Source of the DNA: Warburgia ugandensis
Taxonomy: Eukaryota; Streptophyta; Magnoliopsida; Canellales; Canellaceae
Assembly (NCBI GenBank): GCA_035236585.1
Contig: CP141132.1
Span: forward strand, 56,455,880-56,519,879
Length of the DNA stretch: 64,000 nucleotides
Direction: 5' to 3'
The translations under genes were made by a program, and so were the position numbers. Position 1 is the stretch's first letter. Each line of letters begins with the position of its first letter. Positions 10,161 through 21,568 of this stretch are shown piece by piece. The notes below the pieces were generated by a model. It saw only the letters and a program-made list of their open reading frames with translations, was not told where the DNA came from and did no database searches.

Positions 10161-12431
10161 CAATGTAGAAGATGTACCTGATGGGAACTACTGACCTTAT
10201 TTGAACAAACATTATATAGTAATATAAGCCCATTTGCAACCTTACCTATGCCAGCGAAATAGGAAGAAGAAGAGTGAGTCGACATATTGGTCCTACATCA
10301 ACCTAGTCTAGGGTACACCTTAGAAAATAATCAAGGTTTAAGTAAAACCATGTCCCACCTCTAGTAATACAAAAACAAACTTTTAGAGATGTGCATATTA
10401 GCTTATACCCCAATTTTAGGATAATACAAGAGAAATGGAGGAAAAAGATAAATTGAATACAATGGTCAATGTTATCCCTCAATTTGATCAAGAAGAGGAC
10501 CATTCGTCTCTATTTGGTCAAACAAAATGCACAGTAGTACACGAAGTCATCATGGTACCACCACCTCAAAATATAAGGTGGAGGAATTATATTGACTACT
10601 AAGAAAATTTTGAAGATGGGGGATCATTAATGTGATTCCACTAAGTTTAAAGTCATGACGGTCTATGGTGTCTTATTGTTGCCACCACTACAACTTTTAA
10701 GGTGCAAGAAATATATAGATTGAATGAGGGGTTCTGAAGTGGCGTGAGAAATCTCGCCAATTCATTGTTAAGGTTAAGATTATAGAAAATTTGGTTGAAC
10801 TAGCTAGGTCTAGGTTTAGATGGTTAGGTTAGTTATATGCCATGTCTGGCTAAAGACGTTAAACTTAGGGTTTACTTGGAGGCAACCCAAGAATCATTTT
10901 TTAGAAAGTCTCATTATTTTGCATTACCCTTTTATCATTTAGGTGTCCTATATTTAGAAACATTGAGGACAATGTTTAGTTCAGGTTAGGGCATGTAAAA
11001 ATGAGATTTTTTTATGTTTTTTGGAATTTTTGAAAATTAAACAAATTGATAAGTCCTTTATAAAGATGAGAATTTTTTTTTTTTTGAATATTCAGCTATC
11101 TTATATACTTTAGCTTATTAATAGAGGTGTATACAATTAGTTCACTATTTTATTCCTTTTCTAAAGTATCTCATGAAAAATTAAACTTGATATATTAATT
11201 GCATAAATTAGTTATATATAGTTTATGTTCAAGAGAAAAATATAACTTAGAGATGCTGAAGAAGATCTACATAGACTTATAATCTAAGTGAGTTTTGAGC
11301 CATTCTTTCTTTTCTGAGAGTTATATATAAATTCAAAATTTTCTTCAGTGAACATTAGTTCTTAGTTGGTCCCATTATTTTTCATCTTGGTCAACTATTG
11401 ATGAATCACAAAATGACTATACCATATATCTCTTAAGTTTATGACCATTCTTAAGTCATATGAAACCCGGAAAATGAAAAAAGCCATCCTTGTTAAACCC
11501 AAAGCCTTTAGCCCTCCTAATATTATTTTTTGTTAGTTAGCCCAGTGAGCCTTTAAAATATAAGCATTTTTCTTTGTTAGCCAAATAACCTTTACCTATA
11601 TTGAACCCCTATAATATATACATTACCCATTTATTTTGAAAATATGTAGAGAATATTGAAGAATATCTTGGAAAAAGTATGAAGAATACAATTCAAGAGA
11701 TGAACATTAAAAAGGTAAAAAGGAGAAAAAGTTAAAAAAGACTATATATAAAGACAAGTGAAAAAGTAAAAGAAGTCCTAACTTGATTTTAAGAGAAGTA
11801 TAGCTTGGATATGGTTATAAATGAATAGGGAGTTTGGGAGACTATAACATTCTGACTAGTTGATATCCTTTCATGAGACAATTATCATTCTTTATAAGTT
11901 ATCGTTCATTTGTATGTAATATCTGAGATTTTTAGATTTGATGAGCAATATTCTACTCATATATTAATGAGCTATTTACACCTTTTTGAGTGATAAGTAT
12001 ATCCTATGAGAGTTAAAGTCAAAGTATACATTTGGGTGGTAATTTAGGTTATATTTGACTTAGAGACTATAATTATATATCAGCTATAGTACACCCTTAC
12101 CTTATGAAGTTTAATGAAATAATGGGATATCTTTAGCTTAAGGGTACATTTTGAACCTTTTTGTTAATCTTTATTAGAAAGCTAAAGTTAAGAATTAACA
12201 GAAGCTGAATAAAAGAAAATTTTCTCAAATGAATAAAGGACTTTCATTAAAAAAATTGAGAATTTTGTGGGTATATTCACGGCAAACCCTCACGAGGCCT
12301 CACTCATCCACTAGGGGTAACCTATGTGTTTAAAGGCTTGTTGCATATGCTAAATGCAATCGTGTGTACCAATGAAAATGGCAACCATTTGTTTTCATAA
12401 TTTTTTGCATGTTTTTCTCGGTGCTAGTAAA
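10161..12431 (+). other. Element B 3' noncoding region
   Basis: No RT, RNase H or integrase motif is visible. Near 10850 a block matches the end of pol in C (gacgttaaacttag, about 26325). The hairpin follows at 10958-10977. The rest matches other Athila-like 3' regions. The block at about 12252-12365 is nearly the same as A at 7552-7665. Relative to the fragment at 63000-64000, B lacks about 170 bp near 11785. Confidence 0.65.
10958..10977 (+). promoter_or_regulatory. Conserved 8-bp hairpin (element B)
   Basis: It is identical to the hairpin in A (6085-6104), followed by TTCAGGTTAGGGCATGT. The stem is fully preserved although the flanking sequence is decayed. Confidence 0.6.
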
Positions 12432-12447
12432 ATGCTGGTTGGGAGTA
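12432..12447 (+). promoter_or_regulatory. Polypurine tract of element B
   Basis: ATGCTGGTTGGGAGTA lies directly before the TGATAAG start of the B 3' LTR. The position and sequence parallel the tracts of A and C. Confidence 0.5.
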
Positions 12448-15109
12448 TGATAAGAATTTAATTTTGTATAAAAAGTACTAATTAGTAGCCAATGTGTTAT
12501 AACTTTTTTTCCAACATTTATAACACATGCATTCTAACCTATGAATTCAAAATTTTGATATTTTGCAGTTCAGAGGCTAATCCAAAGTAAGTATGTGAAT
12601 GATCATAATTTATTAGGATTCAATTAGGGTTTTTATTCTTTTGTAGGTATTGAGAAGGTAATTCAAGGGTTGAGATTGATCAAGATGGAAATTGAAGTCA
12701 TTCATGAGGTTTCCTAGTTAGACTAGGAAACGTCAGCAAGTCAAAACCTAAATGTCATCAATAAAAGGTGTATTTAAGGTTTAAGATCATCCTAGGGAAA
12801 TCAAGAAGGCAACTAAATAAAATAAAGGTGACTAAAATAGTCCCATTAAGCAAGCCTTGCATTTCCACCACCTTTGCAATGGGAGCCATTCAAGCTAGTT
12901 AGCCATTAAAGCCATGAAAAAGGGTAATAAACCATGAAACCTACTCAAGCCTTGAAGCCAACCATTGAAGCCACTTAAACCACCAAGGAATGAGCCATCA
13001 AAGTGGGAAAGGATGAGTGCCACATGAAGCCACACTATTGGAGCATCAATTCAAGCAACTTTCTTATATTAAAAGTGTAATTTTTAAGGGATTTTGAGAG
13101 ATTAATGTAAAAGATAAGATGATCATGCATTAAGGGAACCATCAAGGGAGAAAACCCACTTTTCCAATCCCTTTTTTAACCCTAATCCACCCATCTTACT
13201 AGGGTTCCACATTTTTAAGTCAAGGTGGGAGAAAAAATCAAAGAGGAGGATGCCTCCCCCCTCCCTCCTTGCTTAGTTGACAAAATCAAGTGATTTCCTA
13301 ATTAGGAAATCGAATATCTAAATACATGTAACAAACCTAGGTTTTCTTTTAGATTTTCTCTTTATTTTCTTCTTTATTTCCCTCACTCCTCCCACCATTC
13401 AAATTCCATCCAATTAGGAGGGTGGAGTGCCACTTTCTTTCTATGGAAAAGGATGCCTTTCCCCCTTTCTAATTTGGAAACCAACCATCTTATATTTATT
13501 TCTCTCTCTTATGTCATCTTTAATGACATCATTCCTACCTAAATTTCCTTCCTCCTAACCTTCCTCATTCAATACCGTAACCCTAAGTTTCCTCATGTTT
13601 TCACTACTTCCTATGTAGAAAAGCACTCACCATAAATAGCCACATGTTCCATACGAATTTTTCAAGTAGAGGTGGGTGATACACCTTAAAATCAAGCTTT
13701 CCTTCGGTGTCATTTGCTACTGTTACTTTGGGATTTCTTAGGTGCTTTTATTCCTTTTAATTTATAGTTATTATCATAGTTATTTTGTCTCCAATTCAGG
13801 TTAGTAGTTTGCTTGGTTTGGTTTAATTTTCATTACTTAGCTTCCATTGTTTTGCTTTCTAGTTTTGCACCTTTCTTTCCATCTAGCTTTCTCATTTCTT
13901 CTCTACCTCAATTAGACTTGTTTTATTTGTTATTACCTCAAGATTTAAGTTAACTCATCTTTAGTAGTGACAACAAAGATAAGAGCTAGCTTCAATCCTT
14001 GATTTTTCCACTTGAATCCCATGTTTTCTACCCTCTTTTTTCCTTAGTTTTTAGCAGTTTTTCCTTAGTTAGTTCACTCACTTAGCTTTCTTTTATCTTG
14101 AATTCCTCTCTGAATTTTCTTTTCATGTCATCATCATTTACTATATTAGATTTAGATTGCAATTTTGTTAGAGTTTAAATTAATGCTTAGGAATTGGATG
14201 CAATTTCCAGCTCTTGAACATGTATTATACATCTAATTTTTTGTGTAATTTGGTGATAATTCAATAGATTTTTTTTAAAATTCTTGTTATGGAATATTTA
14301 TTTCATTAAAATTCTTAATATTTGGGTTGTTTCCTTGCATAAAAATTATGGTTTCAATAGCCTTCTAATACAAGATTTATTAACTATTCTTAAGTATTGA
14401 AATATGCAAATTGGGTTTTCCTTCACTTTGTGCTTTAATTCTAGCCATCAAAACATCTTATTTTCCTAAATCCTTAGGTACTCATTTAGATTTCATGTTT
14501 TTTATTAGATCACATAGTTATTTTCCATAGTAACTCATTGTAGGTTCATTAAATTTCACCTTCTTTAAGGCTCCAAAATCATGCGCATAGTCCAAAAACC
14601 ATGTGCATGGTTCTAAATCCCATTCCTTTTAGATTTTTGCTTGGTTTAGTTGCTTAATTTCCTTTAGCAGTAATTAATTCACTATTTACATCTTATTTTG
14701 GGTTTAGAAAGTTTCTTTTTTGAATTGTAGGAAGTTCTATCTATAAGAAGTTTTGGGATTTAGAAAGTATTAAATTTAGAAAGTCATTTTAGTTGTAGTT
14801 TCCATTCACATGCATGTTTCTAATTTCTTATTAAAGTTAGTTAGATTTCATTGGTTACTTGTTTTTGCAAGTTACTTTAGTGTTAGACATTTTCCTAATT
14901 TGGTTTTGAAAAGTTTCTAGTTCTAGTTTAGGAAAGTTTCAATTTTAGTAGTATCCTTAGTTTATATTTCCTAGATTAATTCATGCTTATTTTACCTTTG
15001 TTTCCTTTAGTTAAATGTATGTTAGTTAAGTGAGTTTCTATTCTAATTGCTTAGATTTAGTTTTTATAAAGTTTCTTTTAATTCTAGTTTCTAATTCCAT
15101 GCATGTTTG
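12448..15109 (+). repeat. Element B 3' LTR, first part (interrupted by C)
   Basis: It begins TGATAAGAATTTAATTTTG and is AT-rich with several 'gtttctaatt' blocks (14700-15100). Element C is inserted at 15109. The LTR resumes at about 29495. Total length would be about 2.8 kb. The B 5' LTR lies outside the window. I see no gene in it: open frames are short and cross many stops. Confidence 0.65.
15105..15109. repeat. Target-site duplication of element C, left copy (GTTTG)
   Basis: GTTTG precedes the LTR. GTTTC at 29490-29494 follows it. Four of five bases agree, consistent with an older insertion than A. Confidence 0.65.
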
Positions 15110-15539
15110 TATTAAGTGTTTAATTTGTGCTAAAATATCCCTAATTTAGCATTCAATTAGATCATCTTACTGGTTAATTTTGTAATTTATAAATAAAATA
15201 TTAATTTTAGCTTCAATTGATCATCCAATCGTTGAATCATAAAATTTAACGATCATATGATCATCAATGCTATTTAGATGTGTAATGTAGGGTTTAAATG
15301 GTTCTAATTTTGTCTTCTATTTTGTAGAATAATCAAAATAAACTTAGATGGCTTAGATTGACTTGATTGGTACTAGATCATCAGAAGGCTAGATAGACCA
15401 CTTTACATGATAGATATGGACAAGTGAATCTTGCACATCTTAAGTGTGAGAAAATGTCAGAGATTGGACATTATTTTTCTTAGAAGATGGGCGGGCAGTA
15501 GTAAATTGGAAGACCTAGCATTGTATAAGGAAGAAAGCT

Positions 15540-15547
15540 TATAAAAT
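15540..15547 (+). promoter_or_regulatory. Candidate TATA box in element C LTR
   Basis: TATAAAAT follows GAAAGCT. The 3' LTR repeats it at 28483-28490 in the same context. It lies just upstream of the pyrimidine-rich block, as in A. Confidence 0.55.
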
Positions 15548-15782
15548 GCTCAAAAAAGAGCTGAAAGAGGAGGCTCGAAGGGAGTCTCCATCAAGGCAGC
15601 TCCTTCTTCACAACCCATCTTCTTCTCACTCTTTCTTCACTGTAGGAGCTACAGGAACCTGTTGTAGCCCATCATAGTCACTCCATCGCGAAAGCCATCT
15701 CCCTCTCTCACTCTCATTCTCAGCTCACCGACCACACCTTTCTCCCTGTTTACTTTCTCTCCAGCACTACACCACCTCTTTG

Positions 15783-15967
<185 letters not shown>

Positions 15968-16732
15968 GCTATCTTTCTTCTCTATGTGTCGTTTCTCTAA
16001 TCACCGGACTAGCATAACTCAGCATCTCCTCTATCCTCACCACTGTAGTAGGAAGCCGGAAATCCCTTTTGTTTACTAGACATGCACCGCCCCTTTTTTC
16101 TTCCCTCTATCCCTATTTCTTCACCTAACCTGTCCAAACTCCACAGTATCACCTCTACTCACCAGTATCAGCCAGTCGACCTCCCCCTTTAATTGCAGGA
16201 AGCCAGCTCTATCTCCCTCTCTCTGTCATCGTCTTCCCCCTTTGGCTACACCTTCTACTCTCCCTTCACCAGTGTCGGCGAGATCAGAGGAGAAAACCTA
16301 ACTTGGGTTTCCTCCATTTACTCTAATTTCTCTACTTGTTCCTCTCCTTTCCTTAGTTTCACCTTCTCTGCGTATCTGTGTTCTCCTCCTTTATGGATTG
16401 AAGAAGAAGATTTTTCTCCCAAAAATTCCACTATTACCCTTTAGACTTTAATTTAAATGCCATTCTGATCCCTGTTTTGTCATTTTCCTAAGTTTGTCTT
16501 ATTCCTTTCATGGATTGCCTTATCTCAGAATGTGTTATTCTCATTTAAACAAATATGAGTTTCTATTGTATTATTAGTTTATTTCTGTAATGTTATTTTT
16601 TTTTTAAATTTTTGGATAGTTAAATTCTATATAAACTTCAACTTTTCAAGTCGAGTCCTAGTGGATCGACTTTTACTTACACTAGCTATACTACAACAAC
16701 CCGTACACTTGCAAAAAATATTAACAAGCTTT

Positions 16733-16749
16733 TGGTGCCATTGCGAGGA
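16733..16749 (+). promoter_or_regulatory. Primer binding site of element C (tRNA-Asp type)
   Basis: TGGTGCCATTGCGAGGA lies six bases after the LTR end. It resembles the tRNA-Asp complement with substitutions and one missing base. Confidence 0.75.
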
Positions 16750-17960
16750 CCCCTCAACGGAGTTTTTATAAAATAAAAAAATAATTATTTTAGAAATTGC
16801 ATTATTTTAGCTTTTTTAGGTGCATTTTATAATTTTTCTTTTTGTATTATCACTATATCTCTTGAATTTTGGCATTTATTTCTATTTTTATTTTACAAGA
16901 AATTAGAAAAAAAAAGGAGAAATTGAAGGAGGGCTTCACTTAGGATAGCCACATTTTATTTTGAATGAATTATAGTGAGGACACATTGCATTTTTCATTA
17001 AACACAATCCATTTAAAAAGGTTGTAATAATACAGGTCAAGGGTGGGCCATTATAACCTGGAAGTGGAGGTGGAATGTAAATGGTCCCACCCTTGTACAA
17101 GAAGACTATGTCTAGGACCCCATTGTGAGTAATCCTAACTCCTTAAAATTTTTAGATTAGGTTTTGCATTATTAGAATAACTTTGCATTATTTGGTAGTA
17201 TAATTGCATATAGAAAACATACTTTATATCTATTGTATTTTTTTTAGGGTTCACATTAGTTTATTATTTATATTTATATTTTAGAGACATTTCTTATTTT
17301 AAGGTAATTTATATGTTGATCGAACTGCCATGAAGTGTGAAAATTAATTACTAAGGGCACCCGACCCCACAAGATCAAGGGTGAATTTCATTACCACCTC
17401 TTGGCCCACCTGGGACAATCACCATAAGCGCATAACTCAACCTTCCAAATTAATTTAAAATCAATTAGAAAAGACCTATAAAGGCCATCACATACTCGTA
17501 GGACCCTCTTGGAAGGAGGCGACCCATTGCCACTCTAGTGGATCTTATTTAACTAGCTGTGCTGGTATTTAAATGACTAGCTCTGCCACTACATTCTATG
17601 ACTCAGACTACCTATGCCTAGCTGAGGAGGGTATGAAGTGGTTAGTCAAGACAAAATCTAACTGGTAAGTGGTAGGGCATGTCTGAAAGAGAGGAGTGTT
17701 ACATTAGGTTAATCTAAAAGCTTCTCCTCCATGCAAATTCAGGGCAATCAAATTGTTTACTTATTAGCCTTAGGGTTACTTGAATTTTGTGCTCTATCAT
17801 TGTTCAGCACTATCAATTAGGTTGCATTAGTTAGGGTAGTTTTCCTATACCTAAAAAAAAAAAGAAAATCTTTTGTTGTATGCACTTTTTGGATATGCGA
17901 CAAAACTGGGCGTTTAGTCAAGTACGACCAAAACGACATACAACAAAATCAATCACCATC
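16750..17960 (+). other. Element C untranslated leader
   Basis: This AT-rich region of about 1.2 kb is homologous to the A leader (2804-4070). It carries the paired arms at 17038-17095 and an A-rich run at about 17850 where A has its (GA)n array. I see no convincing reading frame. Confidence 0.7.
17038..17095 (+). promoter_or_regulatory. Conserved leader stem-loop (element C)
   Basis: CAAGGGTGGGCCATT (17038-17052) pairs with AATGGTCCCACCCTTG (17080-17095): 15 pairs with one bulged T. It matches the A structure at 3124-3180, where the bulge is C. The loop has 27 bases. Retention of the pairing in two diverged elements suggests an RNA-level role. Confidence 0.6.
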
Positions 17961-19770
17961 AATGACTGAACAAAGATCAAGGGTAACTCACCCCATGGTA
18001 GTATTAAAGGTGATCAAGGCCCTACACTAATCATGAATAAGGATCCACCACCTCTAATGGATGATGAACATCAACCTCCACAAAGGAGGAATAATCATCT
18101 ACGCATGCAAAGAAATTGGAGAAGAAATGGAAACATAGAGTGGGACCAATAGAGTGACCATAGGGACAATGATTTTTATAAGAATCCCCATGGGAGAACA
18201 TTACGAGATTACCTTTAGCCCACCTATACCAGCACACCATCATGTGTCATTCTACCTCAGAGTGTTGATACAGTGGAGTTAAAAATAGGAGTAATTCAAT
18301 TACTTCCCAAATTTCATGGGTTGGATACTGCGAGTCCTTATGTACACTTAAAAGAATTTGATGAAGTGTCTACTAATAGCATACATAAAATGTTAGATTA
18401 GATACAGTAAGGCTCAAACTATTTCCTTTCTCATTAAAGCACAAAGAAAAATGTGGTTTAATGCACTGCCAGCAAGTTCCATAAGAACCTAGAATGAAAT
18501 AACTATGGAATTCTAGAAAAAAAGATTCCCTACACATAAAAGAAATACACTTTGCCATAAGATAATGAATATTAGTCAGAAAGATAAAGAGTCATTCTAC
18601 CAATGCTGGAAAAGGTTCAAAGATCTATTACTTATATGCCCACATCATGGCTATGAACCATGGTGTGTTATTAGCTTCTTTTATGAAGGACTTAATTTTA
18701 ATATGAGCTAGTTTGTAGAGATGATGTGCAATAGAAACTTTTTGATCAAACAACCAGATGAGACAGAAGATTATTTGGGATGCCTACCTAAAAGTGCACA
18801 GACATGGGTTGACTTGGAAAGAGTAGAGCATCCAGATAGACCTAATCTCACAACCACATCTGCTAGGGGAGGCATGTATGCCATGTTTGAAAAAGATGAA
18901 CTTAATGTCAAGGTAGCATCCATATCCCAAAAAATAGAGGCCATAGAAATGGGAAAATTTTCGTTTGAAAAGGAAGAATAACTGTGCAGCATCTGTGAAA
19001 GTACCACCTATCCTACTCAGGAATGTCCTACCATTCCAGCATTCCAAGAGGCACTTCATGATTAGGCTAATGCTTTGAATTCCTATAAAATACCTTTTTC
19101 CCTATATTCTGAGACTTATAACCCCAACTGGAGAAATCACTTTAATTTCAGTTGGAGAAATGGACCCAATGCCAATATTTCACAACCAGGTCCATACTAG
19201 CCTCACCAACAAAACCAAGGACTCCTTACCCTACCATACCAAACTTATCAATCTCCTACTCCTGGACCTTATGTGCCCCCATCCAAATGGACAATAGAGG
19301 ATAATCAAATCTTTCAAAACCAGGAGAGGAAAATTTCTCAATTAGAAACTCAAATAAGACAAACCAACCATTCTATGGATGAAATAAAAAATATGATGAG
19401 TCAGATGATGCAAAATATGGAAAAAAGAAAATTTCCAACTCAACCACAGGCAAATTCTAAGGGAGTGCATGCAGTTAGTACTAATGCCTCTGAAGCATCA
19501 TCCAACTCTATCATAGAACAAACCAAGACTGTCACCATTCTTAGGAGTGGTAAAAGAATTAAGATGGATAAGCTGCAAAAGACTGAACAGGTAGAAAATT
19601 CCACTAAGGTTAAAGAAGATTCTAAATGGAAGGACCCACTTCACATGTTGACCCATGTCCTATCCCTACTCCACTTCCCCAAAGGTTGCATCAGGCTCCA
19701 AAATCTGCCTCTAATGATGAGATTTTATAGATTTTCAAGCAAGTCAAGATCAACATACCAATCTTAGGCC
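17961..19770 (+). pseudogene. gag: Element C gag pseudogene
   Basis: This is Athila-type Gag. The likely start is ATG 17961, by alignment with the Gag start of E. A short acidic, Pro-rich N-terminus (about 18030-18090) precedes the capsid-like domain (about 18270-18970; LPKFHGLD, FVEMMCNRNFLIKQP, SAQTWVDLERV). A zinc knuckle follows at 18985-19026, reading CSICESTTYPTQEC: CX2CX4YX4C, so the metal-binding His has become Tyr. A linker rich in Asn, Gln and Pro and a coiled coil (ISQLETQIRQTNHSMDEIKN, about 19330-19400) come next. The region ends near RLQNLPL, where A and E diverge from C. Several frameshifts and stops lie in the capsid domain. Confidence 0.75.
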
Positions 19771-20270
19771 CAGTCAAATAGATCCCATCATATGCCAAAT
19801 TCTTAAAAGACCTATGCACCGTAAAAAGAAAACTAAACATGCAAAAGAAGGCATTTTTTACTGAATAAGTGAGTTTTACTCTTCAACATCATACACCACC
19901 AAAATACAAAGATCCAGGTTGTTCCACTCTTACTTGCATTATTAGAAAATATAAGATCAATCAAACTTTGCTTAATTTGGGATCTAGTGTGAACATAGTA
20001 CCGAACTTGGTATATGAATAGTTAGGTCTGGGTAAAATAAAGCCTACTTCTACTACACTCCAGCTAGCTGATCATTATGTGAAAATACAAACATAGGTAA
20101 TAGAAGATGTGCTTGTCTAGGCAGAACAATTTTGCTTCACTATAGATTTTCTAATTCTTGAGACATAACCAATGGTGAATGAGAAGAATGAAATACTAAT
20201 CATCCTTGGATGACCATTTTTGGCCACATCCAATACCTTAATCAATTGTTGAAATGGTGTCATGAAATTG
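19771..20270 (+). pseudogene. Element C aspartic protease region (dead)
   Basis: The frame reads CIIRKYKINQTLLNLGSSVN and later LQLADHYVKI, EQFCFTIDFLIL and PFLATSNTLINC. This is the order of the retropepsin-like domain of Athila elements. The catalytic Asp of the usual D-L-G motif is Asn here (AAT at 19974-19976, a G-to-A change). In-frame TAG, TAA and TGA codons interrupt the domain, mostly at former CAG or CGA positions (for example G-stop-PFLAT near 20210). It would have processed the Gag-Pol polyprotein; this copy cannot. Confidence 0.7.
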
Positions 20271-21568
20271 TCGTTTGGTAATATGACATTAGAGCTAAAC
20301 ATCTTCAACATTTGTAGGCAACCTGGTGAACCTACTAATGACTTGCATAATGTCAATATGATAAATTTAGTTGTGCAAGATCATTTTCAATCATTTTCCT
20401 TGTCAGACCCACCTGAGGCCTGTTTGGCCCATTTTAATGAGTTTAATAAGGATGCATTAATAGAGGAAGTTAATGCCCTCCTTGATTCTATTCCTATCAT
20501 GGATACAAAAAAATGGAAACCTTATCTTGAGGAACTTCCACCTAGGAAGTCCACTCCCATTCCATCCTCAGTTGAACCTCTTAAGCTAGATTTGAAACCT
20601 CTACCTTTTGAACTCAAATATGCCTATCTAGGAGATGAAGAAACTTTTCCTGTGATAATTTCCTCCCACTTAGAAACACCTCAGGAGGAATAGTTAATTG
20701 ACATGCTAAAGGAACACAAAGGTTCTATAGGCTGGACATTGTCAGATATAGAAGGCACTAACCCTTTACTCTGCACCCATAAAATATACTTGGAGGATGA
20801 TGGTAAACCATCTTATCAAATGTACCGTCAACTGAATCCAAATATGAAAGAGGTGGTTAGAACAGAAGTTCTTAAATTACAAGACGTGTGAATCATTTAC
20901 CCCATAAGTGACAGCAAATGGGTAAGTCCAACCTAAGTGGTGCCTAAGAAATCTGGGGTGACAATTATCTCCAACACCAATAATAAACTCATTCCCACTC
21001 TAGTTACTAGTTGGTGCATGTGTATTGATTATAGAAATTTAAACACCATCACTCATAAGGACAACTTTCCATTGCCTTTTGTCTATCAAATGTTGGAAAG
21101 GTTTGCAGGAGAAAAGTTCTACTATTTTCTAGATGGTTACTCCGAATATAACTAGATAGAAATTGCACCTGAGGATCAAGAAAAGACCACCTTTACATGT
21201 CCTTTAGCACTTTTGCTTACAAAAGAATGCCATTTGGATTATATGATGCACCTGTAACATTTCAAAGATGCATGTTGAGTATTTTTAGTGACATGGTAGA
21301 GTGCTTTCTGGAGGTCTTCATGGATAATTTCACAGTTTTTGGGGATTCATTTGAAACGTGTTTGGAAAACTTGAGAAAAGTCCTACAACGTTGTAAAGAG
21401 AAAAACCTAGTGTTGAACTGGGAGAAGTGCCATTTCATGGCTCCCAAGGGAATTGTACTTGGCCACATTATCTCATCAAAAGGAATAAAGATAGATAAAG
21501 CAAAAATTGATCTCATTTCTAGTCTACCCACTCCTCAAACAGTTATAGACATTCACTCCTTCTTAGGA
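20271..21568 (+). pseudogene. pol: Element C reverse transcriptase, 5' part (interrupted)
   Basis: A pre-RT spacer (20271-20690; DPPEACLAHFNEF) leads into RT: HKIYLEDDGKPSYQMYRQLN (20790-20850), VVPKKSG (20938), CIDYRNLNTITHKDNFPLPF (21020-21085), FLDGYSEYN and EIAPEDQEKTTFTCP (21130-21205). A one-base deletion near 21205 shifts the frame. RT then continues MPFGLYDAPVTFQRCM and VFMDNFTVFGDSF. The catalytic F-M-D-D box is FMDN (21317-21328), losing the second Asp by G-to-A. The solo LTR at 21569 cuts the gene within FLG-H/Y-FYRRF. Stops are at 20691, 20889, 20934 and 21154. RT copied element RNA into DNA. Confidence 0.85.
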
